Below, piece by piece: positions 31,128-36,664 of a DNA stretch of 36,664 nucleotides (position 1 is its first letter; every line of letters begins with the position of its first letter). This stretch comes from a virus. The stretch spans positions 1-36,664 of the IMG/VR virus record IMGVR_UViG_3300034167_000571; one strand, 5' to 3'. Under the pieces are notes generated by a model. That model made no database searches. It worked only from the letters and a program-made list of their open reading frames with translations, and had not been told where the DNA came from. Position numbers and translations under genes: made by a program.

Positions 31128-31338
31128 GATCTGCGAACTTAATACTGAAATGCAAATTGCCTTCCGTCGCATCAATTTCTGATATTTGTAATTCCGTCAT
31201 TGCTAATTGTATTTTTTCAATGAACGCTGAATTTCTATTCTTCAAATACGATAAATTGGCTTCGGTATAATCTAAACGCTTTGCAATTTCGGTTTGCGTT
31301 AAACTTGATTTTTTGATAATTTCTTTGAAAATTCCCAT
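31120..31338 (-). CDS. Cro/CI-like helix-turn-helix regulator (72 aa)
   Basis: The 72-residue protein has an XRE-type helix-turn-helix at 13-34 (LTQTEIAKRLDYTEANLSYLKN) with the typical Q-T-E-I-A-K and N-L-S-Y-L spacing. The part after it is too short for a cleavable CI domain, so it is Cro-like. Its own promoter lies at 31362-31391. It probably represses an early phage promoter; the target cannot be named. Confidence 0.85.
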   Translation of the reverse strand: MGIFKEIIKKSSLTQTEIAKRLDYTEANLSYLKNRNSAFIEKIQLAMTELQISEIDATEGNLHFSIKFADHE

Positions 31339-31361
31339 GATGTACTTTTGTTATTTCTTAA

Positions 31362-31391
31362 CAAATTTAATAACTTATTTGTACTTTGCAA
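31362..31391 (-). promoter_or_regulatory. Promoter of the Cro-like gene
   Basis: On the minus strand TTG (31391-31389) and TAAATTTG (31369-31362) are 19 bp apart. The upstream part lies in the last codons of the preceding gene. RNA would start about 20 bases before the ATG at 31338. Confidence 0.6.
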
Positions 31392-31800
31392 ATATTTTGT
31401 AAATTTCTTCAAAAACATGTGGCAAAACTCTCTGATTAATTCTGTTGGTTTCAACTTTATTCTTAATTAATTCTTGGCACGGGTTGGTTGTTAAATGACA
31501 ACCGCCTCTGCCCAATACTTCTGCCGTTTCTCTTAACTTATAAAACGTCTGAAACAATTCTGACAACGTCCAAATGTCATTTTTTTCTTTTACGATAAAT
31601 GTATCTCCAAAATGCTTTTCCCACGCTTCGTAAATCGGCGTCGCTTCTTCCATACCGCTAACGTGATAATGACAATCTTTGTTGCCTAAATATCCAAACC
31701 CCCAATACCACTCACAATCCCAACTTGGCGGACTTAAATATATTGGCTGACCGTCCACAATTCCTAATCTTATTCTCGTGTAATTGCTAATTGTTTTCAT
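31375..31800 (-). CDS. Unknown phage protein with SPPSWDCEWYWGFGYLGN motif (141 aa)
   Basis: From the start at 31800 (MKTISNYTRIRLG) it has 141 residues; a start at 31815 adds five. The segment SPPSWDCEWYWGFGYLGN followed by CHYH recurs in phages of several bacterial groups as far as I recall, without an assigned function. Trp, Tyr, Cys and His residues cluster there, suggesting a binding pocket or metal site. It overlaps the previous gene by 14 bases. Confidence 0.7.
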   Translation of the reverse strand: MKTISNYTRIRLGIVDGQPIYLSPPSWDCEWYWGFGYLGNKDCHYHVSGMEEATPIYEAWEKHFGDTFIVKEKNDIWTLSELFQTFYKLRETAEVLGRGGCHLTTNPCQELIKNKVETNRINQRVLPHVFEEIYKIFAKYK

Positions 31801-32011
31801 TGGTTTTTTCTTCAATTGTTTTTAATTGTTCCGATGCGGAATTGATTACTTCTCTGTAAGCTTCTTGGCACTCATCTATTCCTCTTTGATATGCCTTTTG
31901 CAAATTCTCTATTTCGAGTTTCTTTGCTAATTCAAACACGTTGTCTGATGCCGAAAAATTAAACTCTTTTTTTAACTTGTCCCTTAAAAATTCTATTGCT
32001 GATAACATCAT
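31787..32011 (-). CDS. Unknown helical protein (74 aa)
   Basis: The 74-residue product is helical and charged throughout with possible coiled coil (residues 30-70). No family is recognised. It overlaps the next gene upstream by 4 bases and is part of the leftward early array. Confidence 0.6.
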   Translation of the reverse strand: MMLSAIEFLRDKLKKEFNFSASDNVFELAKKLEIENLQKAYQRGIDECQEAYREVINSASEQLKTIEEKTNENN

Positions 32012-32190
32012 GGTTTGTCTATTTGGTTAACTGTAAAATTGTCTGTAATCATGTAATGGACTTCGTCCAAATTGTATCCTAAAAACACCAACGTATCTTC
32101 GGCTTCTTCTGATGTAATGCCTTTGGGAACGTCTGTAAATTCGACGCTCCCCGCATTATAATTCATTACTACTAATGTGCTATGTTCCAT
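32008..32190 (-). CDS. Unknown small acidic protein (60 aa)
   Basis: The 60-residue acidic protein mixes beta strands and a short helix (TSEEAEDTLVFLGY). No family is recognised. It is coupled by one base with the gene before it and 4 bases with the gene after it. Confidence 0.6.
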   Translation of the reverse strand: MEHSTLVVMNYNAGSVEFTDVPKGITSEEAEDTLVFLGYNLDEVHYMITDNFTVNQIDKP

Positions 32191-32462
32191 TACGTCAATG
32201 TTACTCTTACTGCACCATTTCCTAACTCAACGTAACCCATTGTGCTAATGCTTTGTTCGTATCCTTTTGCAATTAAATCTCTAACAATGTCGGATTTGAA
32301 ATTGCCTTGAAAATCAACTCCGCCACTTCTTAAAGTAATGCAATAATAATCGCTTACTTTTAATTCGGTTTGGACTAATGTTTCTAACATCAATTCCATT
32401 CCTGTTTTCTCAACAATAACTTCAACTACTTCTTGGTTTTCAACTTGATTTTCTGTTTGCAT
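32190..32462 (-). CDS. Unknown small protein (90 aa)
   Basis: From the start at 32462 (MQTENQVENQ) it has 90 residues; a longer frame from 32534 would overlap the next gene. The start context (CAAGATCATGCA) is nearly the same as that of the gene at 32911. The C-terminal part (residues 45-90) looks beta-rich and ends VRVTLT. No function is recognised. Confidence 0.6.
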   Translation of the reverse strand: MQTENQVENQEVVEVIVEKTGMELMLETLVQTELKVSDYYCITLRSGGVDFQGNFKSDIVRDLIAKGYEQSISTMGYVELGNGAVRVTLT

Positions 32463-32524
32463 GATCTTGGTTTTATTCTGTTTTAAACTTGGGGTTTTGT
32501 CGGATGCCCCTCCCCGTTTATTAT

Positions 32525-32911
32525 CTATCCCCAAAAAAATATGTCTTTGGAAAACTTGGTTTCTAATCTTAATATTTTTCTGTTGCTTTCGGTTTTTTCT
32601 ATTGAATGACCGTTTGAATACAATCTAAAATCTACCGCATCATTCTTAACGTATCCAACTTGCAAACCCGAACTCGATAACATACTACTGTATTCAATTG
32701 TCTGCATAAATCGGATGCCGTCGGCTACGTAAATTGCAAAATACTCATTTACTTTTTCATCAAAATAAAACTTGCATTCGGGATACGATGCGTACCTATC
32801 GATTTTCTTTTCCCACTCGTACGGGTTGTAACTACTTCTTTCTGACGCCTTAACAATTTCTTTTGAAACTTCAATCTTCTCGATTAACTTTACTGTGTTT
32901 GTTCCTTGCAT
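32525..32911 (-). CDS. Unknown early-region protein (128 aa)
   Basis: The 128-residue protein has a charged helical N-terminal third, then strands around KFYFDEKVNEYFAIYVADG (47-65). No family is recognised. The gap to the next gene downstream is 62 bases, without a clear promoter match. Confidence 0.65.
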   Translation of the reverse strand: MQGTNTVKLIEKIEVSKEIVKASERSSYNPYEWEKKIDRYASYPECKFYFDEKVNEYFAIYVADGIRFMQTIEYSSMLSSSGLQVGYVKNDAVDFRLYSNGHSIEKTESNRKILRLETKFSKDIFFWG

Positions 32912-32921
32912 GATCTTTGGT

Positions 32922-33209
32922 TTATTGGTTGTCTTTAAAATATGCCGTTGCTTTTTCCCAATCGGCTGTGTCTATTAAATCTGTAATGTAAACGTTCCCG
33001 CAAATTGCATCTTCCAACGAATAAATGAAATTATCTTCAATCCATTTGTCTGACGGGTCTTTATAATCTACAATCAAAACCTGATTGCATTTTGGACTGA
33101 TTGCGACACTATACTTAACGGTTTGACCTAACGACTTAACGCATGATTTCAAACACTTAATTTCGTACTCATTCCAAATGCCTGGGTATGCTAAATATAC
33201 TCTTTTCAT
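32922..33209 (-). CDS. Unknown early-region protein (95 aa)
   Basis: From the start at 33209 (MKRVYLAYPGIWNEY) it has 95 residues; ten more from 33239 would overlap the gene upstream. Short strands such as NQVLIVDYKD and NVYITDLID suggest a small alpha/beta fold. No motif gives a function. Confidence 0.6.
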   Translation of the reverse strand: MKRVYLAYPGIWNEYEIKCLKSCVKSLGQTVKYSVAISPKCNQVLIVDYKDPSDKWIEDNFIYSLEDAICGNVYITDLIDTADWEKATAYFKDNQ

Positions 33210-33213
33210 GATA

Positions 33214-33408
33214 CTAATTTTTAACTGCATTTTGTTCAATGTATGCCGACGTGAAGTCTATCGCCATTGAAATATAACTATTTTTTGTTTCTCCAAACGG
33301 TTTCATTAATACTACGTCGTACTGATTAATCGGATTGACTACAATCCACGTTTCTCCGTCTTTAAATGTAACTACGTTACCACTAAATAATTGCTTTGCT
33401 ATTGACAT
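33214..33408 (-). CDS. Unknown small protein (64 aa)
   Basis: The 64-residue protein looks beta-rich (VVTFKDGETWIVV and DVVLMKPFG), possibly a small barrel. It lies between two unknown genes of the leftward early array with gaps of 4 and 10 bases. Confidence 0.55.
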   Translation of the reverse strand: MSIAKQLFSGNVVTFKDGETWIVVNPINQYDVVLMKPFGETKNSYISMAIDFTSAYIEQNAVKN

Positions 33409-33418
33409 GGATTTACTA

Positions 33419-33589
33419 TTAAATTGATTGCTGATAAATTATTGCGTCGGACATTGTGAAAAACGCTTGTGATACTCTCCATGTTGGGTTGCTATCTAAA
33501 CACTTAATACCTGTATGGCTATTTTTTAAAATCCACACTTGAAACATTCCTGTTCTGTTATCTTTTGTAATCTTTGCTTTTGGTTGCAT
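33419..33589 (-). CDS. First gene behind the leftward early promoter (56 aa)
   Basis: The start at 33589 (MQPKAKITKDNRTG) is chosen because the promoter -7 box (33624-33617) would overlap the coding frame if the upstream ATG at 33619 were used. The start lies exactly 27 bases after the box, as at 1738. The 56-residue product is basic with WILKNSHTG and a C-terminal helix; no family is recognised. Confidence 0.65.
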   Translation of the reverse strand: MQPKAKITKDNRTGMFQVWILKNSHTGIKCLDSNPTWRVSQAFFTMSDAIIYQQSI

Positions 33590-33616
33590 TTTGTCGTTGT
33601 TTAAATTTCTAATATT

Positions 33617-33647
33617 CAAATATACGGCGAATGATTTACTTACGCAA
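33617..33647 (-). promoter_or_regulatory. Leftward early promoter, twin of the one at 1680-1710
   Basis: On the minus strand TTGCGTA (TTG at 33647-33645), 20 bp, then TATATTTG (33624-33617) and AATATTAGAAATTTAAAC. It matches 1680-1710 in -33 extension, spacing, -7 box and leader (AATATAGAAATTTAAA there). It should drive the small early genes down to 31375. Confidence 0.8.
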
Positions 33648-33657
33648 CAAAAAACGC

Positions 33658-33678
33658 AAAAAAATTATCGATTTTTTT
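33658..33678 (-). terminator. Weak A/T-stem hairpin upstream of the leftward early promoter
   Basis: An 8-bp stem of A/T pairs (AAAAAAAT / ATTTTTTT) with a 5-base loop lies 10 bases after the stop of the 97-residue gene and is followed on the minus strand by GCGTTTTTTG. It may end the replication operon before the new promoter. The stem has no G-C pair, so confidence is low. Confidence 0.3.
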
Positions 33679-33687
33679 AATTTATAT

Positions 33688-33981
33688 CTATTCAAAATAA
33701 GGGGCTAATCGGTCGTAAAGATTTGTGTAATACTTATCTGTATCCCGCATGAAGTAACATACTGTTGAAAACCAAACGCCCTCTTTTATAAACGTACCCG
33801 ACAAATAACATTCTTCCCCGTTTTTGTCTTTTGCCAATCTAACGTTTTGAGGTATCTCAAAACCTTTATACATGTGGTTTCCCGCCCTACATTTTTTAAA
33901 CGCTTTTATTGGCTCATCCACGTTAATATCTGTTTTAGTCCCGTCGGGATTTACTACATAAATTTTTCTACGTTTTATCAT
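33688..33981 (-). CDS. Unknown protein at the end of the replication operon (97 aa)
   Basis: The 97-residue protein starts with a basic segment (MIKRRKIYVVNPDGTKTDIN), then has an aromatic-rich C-terminal half (GVWFSTVCYFMRDTDKYY). No family is recognised. It is separated by 33 bases from the NinG-like gene. Confidence 0.6.
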   Translation of the reverse strand: MIKRRKIYVVNPDGTKTDINVDEPIKAFKKCRAGNHMYKGFEIPQNVRLAKDKNGEECYLSGTFIKEGVWFSTVCYFMRDTDKYYTNLYDRLAPYFE

Positions 33982-34014
33982 GATGTCATTTTTCTAACAT
34001 TAAATATAATTGAA

Positions 34015-34698
34015 TTAATCGTAAATTCCAAGCATCTTGTTGTATTTGTTTCTCAACAAAATTCTCTGCTCTGCATTGAATACCATGTCTGATTTTTCAA
34101 GTCCTTTAAGTATCGTTTTGGCTATTTGGATTTTGTCTAAATACTCATCAAATGTCATTTTTATAAGTGGGTACTTTTTAACCATTTCAAACTTTACATA
34201 CTCCCAATATTCCAACCCGTATCTTTCCCGAAGTCCTAAATCGTATTCATGTATGTTACCGCTTTTTTCACAGTTGCAATTGTAATCTTGTAAATGCAAA
34301 TTGTGAAGATTGAAACGAATACTTCCATTAGATTGTACAGTGTGATAATGTCCCGCTTGTGGCGTTGTTTTGCCCCCACATGATATGCAACCACTTCCTC
34401 TATCAATCGCTCGTGCTATGGCATTAATTTCTCTTTCCAACGCCTTTTTTTGTTTCGGGATGCCGTCCAATACTTTTCGCTTTTCGGCATCCTGTTTTTT
34501 GACTTGTGTCTTTACAATCAATTTTGCTTTTAAAGATACCTTTTGGAAGTGCAACTTTCCCGCATCCGTTTCAAATAAAAAATCATGTAAGCAATTACTA
34601 CACAATCCAAACGTCCTTTGTTTAGTTACTTTCCCGCATCCAATGACGCCGTTTGCTTTTCCGATGCCCTTACATGGCTTTGCTTTAATCTCTATCAT
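34015..34698 (-). CDS. ninG: NinG/Rap-like recombination protein
   Basis: The 227-residue protein matches the NinG (Rap) family: an N-terminal Cys cluster (CKGIG, GCGKV, CSNC), a coiled middle, then CISCGGKTTPQAGHY (101-115), RFNLHNLHLQ, NCNCEKSGN and GLRERYG. In lambda, Rap is a Holliday-junction endonuclease that acts in recombination. Here it sits in the leftward replication/recombination operon; the homologous motifs suggest a similar role. Confidence 0.88.
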   Translation of the reverse strand: MIEIKAKPCKGIGKANGVIGCGKVTKQRTFGLCSNCLHDFLFETDAGKLHFQKVSLKAKLIVKTQVKKQDAEKRKVLDGIPKQKKALEREINAIARAIDRGSGCISCGGKTTPQAGHYHTVQSNGSIRFNLHNLHLQDYNCNCEKSGNIHEYDLGLRERYGLEYWEYVKFEMVKKYPLIKMTFDEYLDKIQIAKTILKGLEKSDMVFNAEQRILLRNKYNKMLGIYD

Positions 34699-34909
34699 AG
34701 TTCATTTTGCTTTCTAATATTATGAATTTTTCTATTTTCGTTGGGTTTTCAAACGATGCTTTATTCTCAACGTATTGATCTATTATTTTGGATACTGACG
34801 TCATTGATATTCCGACTTGGTCTGCAATGATTTGTAGTCTTTTATCATAATCATTCACGAATAAAAATATGACTTTTTGCTTCTGTTCAATACTAATTGC
34901 TTGTTTCAT
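34685..34909 (-). CDS. Small helix-turn-helix protein (74 aa)
   Basis: The 74-residue protein has a homeodomain-like or resolvase-type helix-turn-helix at about 25-50 (RLQIIADQVGISMTSVSKII). It overlaps the NinG-like gene by 14 bases and shares one base with the NinB-like gene. It may regulate early genes or help a nuclease find DNA. Confidence 0.7.
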   Translation of the reverse strand: MKQAISIEQKQKVIFLFVNDYDKRLQIIADQVGISMTSVSKIIDQYVENKASFENPTKIEKFIILESKMNYDRD

Positions 34910-35346
34910 TATCGATTGAAATTTAAAGTTAATTCTTCGTTTGGCTCGGGTATTTCAACTCCAAAAAAATCTATTGCCCAAAACCTAATTTTGCTTACAA
35001 AATCCATGTGTTCAATCGTTGAAAGTTCTGTTGAAGATTTTATCCTCTCGCAAACCTCTCCCGTTTCTTCGTTTACCGATATAATTTCCTTTAAAAATTT
35101 TACTCGTAACATCAAATGAATATCGTCTATATCCATTGCGTTGCCTGTGTCAAGCATTGTGTTCTGCATAATTGGAATTACAACTCCCCAATAGTAATTG
35201 TTTTGGCGTTCCGAACGCTTTTTCATTACTTGCGAAATTACTATTTTTACTTCTTTGCCCTCTAATGATTTGACAACTTGTTGAATTCTATTTAAGTTCC
35301 TTTTGAATTTTCCATTTACGACGTCTGTAATAATCTCTATTTTCAT
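34909..35346 (-). CDS. NinB-like recombination protein
   Basis: The 145-residue protein has KKRSERQNNYYWGVV (42-56), a segment typical of NinB-like and related phage proteins, and a C-terminal part with STELSTIEHMDFVSKIRFWA and IPEPNEE. Lambda NinB (Orf) binds single strands and SSB and helps RecA-type proteins load. Similarity is by eye and partial. The gene overlaps its upstream neighbour by 4 bases. Confidence 0.6.
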   Translation of the reverse strand: MKIEIITDVVNGKFKRNLNRIQQVVKSLEGKEVKIVISQVMKKRSERQNNYYWGVVIPIMQNTMLDTGNAMDIDDIHLMLRVKFLKEIISVNEETGEVCERIKSSTELSTIEHMDFVSKIRFWAIDFFGVEIPEPNEELTLNFNR

Positions 35347-35705
35347 ACTATAAATTTTTCAAGACCCTTGGCACTTTTTAACATGCTATTCGCCCTTTGT
35401 TTTAAACTCTCGATTTGCTCTAAAATATCCGCATTGTCATTGCTCACGTAATACCCTTTGGAAGTCGCTATAATTGGTAAATCTCCAACACTTCTGATGT
35501 GGTTTACATACTTACGTAATCTTGGCTCTGTCATTTTTATTGCTATTTTCTTATATGCAAAAAAAACATTCATTGCCCCGACTATTTCGGGTGCTTTAAT
35601 TGGGTTGTCTTTGGTTTTGGTTTTAAGGCCATTTATCAAAAATGGAATTATGCTTAATTCTATTTCGGTCAATTCCTGTGTGTGTTCTTCAAAATTTTTT
35701 ATCAT
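35343..35705 (-). CDS. Winged-helix DNA-binding protein (120 aa)
   Basis: The 120-residue protein has a helical start and a winged-helix-like pattern at 60-92 (RLRKYVNHIRSVGDLPIIATSKGYYVS), well known from Bacteroidota phage proteins, then a helical tail. Between the helicase and NinB-like genes it could take part in origin binding or regulation. Confidence 0.7.
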   Translation of the reverse strand: MIKNFEEHTQELTEIELSIIPFLINGLKTKTKDNPIKAPEIVGAMNVFFAYKKIAIKMTEPRLRKYVNHIRSVGDLPIIATSKGYYVSNDNADILEQIESLKQRANSMLKSAKGLEKFIV

Positions 35706-35715
35706 GATATTTTAT

Positions 35716-36600
35716 TTAAAATGGAACGTTATCTTCTTGTTGCTTGTTTAATGGTTGGGTATAATCTTTTACTCGAATTTCGTCTGTAACAATGTACGGC
35801 AACCAATCTTCATCTATACTAAATTTAAAGTCATCAAACGGAATGTTTCTCGTGTATTCGGGAACGGCTAAAACATTCTCATCGTCTTTATCAATGAAAA
35901 CAACTGTTTCGGCTTTTTTCAAAACCGCACTTCCCAAATGTCCTGTCGGCTTGTTGGATGCGAAATTTCTATGCAAAACTGTAATGATGTGGCTATTTGA
36001 TTTCTCCGACCATTCTAATAACTTTTGTGCTACTGCATACGATTGTTCTTCGTCGTTTACATGCGTTACTAAATCGGCTACCCCGTCAATCGATGCCAAA
36101 CCTATTTTGCCTTTAAATTCACTTTCCAAAAATATGTATTCAATGAATTGCAACCGTTCCTTAACCGTCAATCCTCTCAACGAAAATGGCTTGTAATTGT
36201 CGGGATTTGTGCCAACGATTTCTGCAACCCGTCTAAACACTTTTTGACAATGATACTTCGATTGCTCGGTATCTATTTCAATGACGTATTTGTCTTTAAC
36301 ATCATGTCCTTTAATTGTGGGAGCGTATCTATTTGCGTTCCCGCCTAAATACGACGCAATCAATAACGACTTCAAAAATGTTTTCTTTGATTTTGACGCC
36401 CCAACGATGCAACTAAAATCTCCATAACTTCCATATTGGGTTGGGTACTTATTTCCTTTATACGGATGCGTTCCTATACTCAACGCAATCGGCGGTTGCT
36501 TTAATTCTTCTTCTATATTGATAAATGTGCTATCAAACATTTTTCGGAAATCCATTCCTAACGGCTCGGCATCCAATTTAAACTGTGGTATCTCTATCAT
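35716..36600 (-). CDS. RepA-like replicative helicase (RecA-fold ATPase)
   Basis: The 294-residue protein has a RecA-type ATPase core: Walker A GASKSKKT (67-74), with Lys where the last Gly normally stands; a strand with EIDTEQ (108-113); Walker B IGLASID (166-172); and HIITVLHRN followed by GHLGSAVLKKAETVVFI, the sensor region seen in RepA/Rep-type helicases of plasmids and phages. The changed Walker A is also typical of Bacteroidota members as far as I know. The C-terminus ends in an acidic tip (DNVPF) like SSB. It would unwind DNA at replication. Its start is duplicated at the window's left end. Confidence 0.8.
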   Translation of the reverse strand: MIEIPQFKLDAEPLGMDFRKMFDSTFINIEEELKQPPIALSIGTHPYKGNKYPTQYGSYGDFSCIVGASKSKKTFLKSLLIASYLGGNANRYAPTIKGHDVKDKYVIEIDTEQSKYHCQKVFRRVAEIVGTNPDNYKPFSLRGLTVKERLQFIEYIFLESEFKGKIGLASIDGVADLVTHVNDEEQSYAVAQKLLEWSEKSNSHIITVLHRNFASNKPTGHLGSAVLKKAETVVFIDKDDENVLAVPEYTRNIPFDDFKFSIDEDWLPYIVTDEIRVKDYTQPLNKQQEDNVPF

Positions 36601-36664
36601 GGTAAATTCTTATAATGGTTTATTGCTTCTGTTATTTGATTATTCAATCCTTTTTCGACTTGTT
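36435..36664. repeat. Terminal direct repeat / circle-closing overlap, right copy
   Basis: This is the right copy of the 230-base repeat described at 1-230, covering the helicase 5' end and the last 20-odd codons of the upstream unknown gene. It differs at 36545 and 36574. Base 36434 therefore precedes base 1 in the circle. Confidence 0.9.
36597..36664 (-). CDS. 3' end of the 167-residue unknown gene (same gene as 163-666)
   Basis: This stretch repeats 163-230 exactly and encodes the C-terminal residues of the unknown gene upstream of the helicase. It runs off the window end only because of the terminal overlap. It is not a second copy in the genome. Confidence 0.85.
   Translation of the reverse strand, partial: QVEKGLNNQITEAINHYKNLP

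Noticed and set aside
1-36664. tRNA genes, CRISPR arrays, insertion sequences
   Set aside because: No cloverleaf-like sequences, spaced repeats, transposase motifs or terminal inverted repeats were found by reading both strands.

Overview
The window is one complete, circularly closed genome of a small tailed phage (siphovirus-like, about 36.4 kb) that infects a bacterium of the phylum Bacteroidota, most likely a flavobacterium. The first 230 bases (1-230) recur at the end (36435-36664) with two mismatches, so the unit length is about 36,434 bp and the ends fall inside one gene. Evidence for the host group: the DNA is AT-rich, there are good matches to the Bacteroidota promoter (TTG, about 20 bp, TAnnTTTG), Shine-Dalgarno sequences are rarely visible, and several proteins (DUF3127-type SSB-like protein, DUF6291-like protein, Zn-ribbon protein, short portal) look like those of Bacteroidota phages. 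I see no integrase, tRNA, CRISPR array or insertion sequence.

Layout. (1) 1738-6165, plus strand: an early/recombination operon of small unknown proteins, a RadC-like JAB protein, an HNH endonuclease, a PD-(D/E)XK nuclease, a Sak4-like ATPase and an OB-fold SSB-like protein. It starts at a strong promoter (1680-1710) and ends at a hairpin terminator (6235-6264). (2) 1536 leftward through the circle junction to 34015, minus strand: replication and recombination genes (DUF6291-like protein, RepA-like helicase, winged-helix protein, NinB-like and NinG-like proteins). (3) 33981-31375, minus strand: an array of small unknown early proteins, mostly driven by a second promoter (33617-33647) that copies the first one including the 5' leader, followed by a Cro/CI-like HTH gene and a small lysine-rich protein, closed by a hairpin (30911-30944). 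(4) 30855-25294, minus strand: a tightly overlapping cassette of three ParB-like proteins, an IbrA-like PP-loop (PAPS reductase-type) protein, a GNAT, two glycosyltransferase-like proteins, an FkbM methyltransferase and one unknown. This is the best candidate for an undescribed system. (5) 25289-8131, minus strand: packaging and virion genes in an unusual order: TerS, TerL, tail genes, tape measure, then protease-scaffold, major capsid, portal, connector and receptor-binding protein. (6) 8128-6266, minus strand: lysis cassette of holin, M15 endolysin and an overlapping spanin-like pair.

The plus-strand operon and the leftward early genes probably act together early (replication, recombination, host takeover). 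The ParB/IbrA cassette and virion genes follow from a promoter of a second type (30875-30882) that is repeated in front of the head genes (14667-14674). All functional names come from motifs read by eye. No database search was run.
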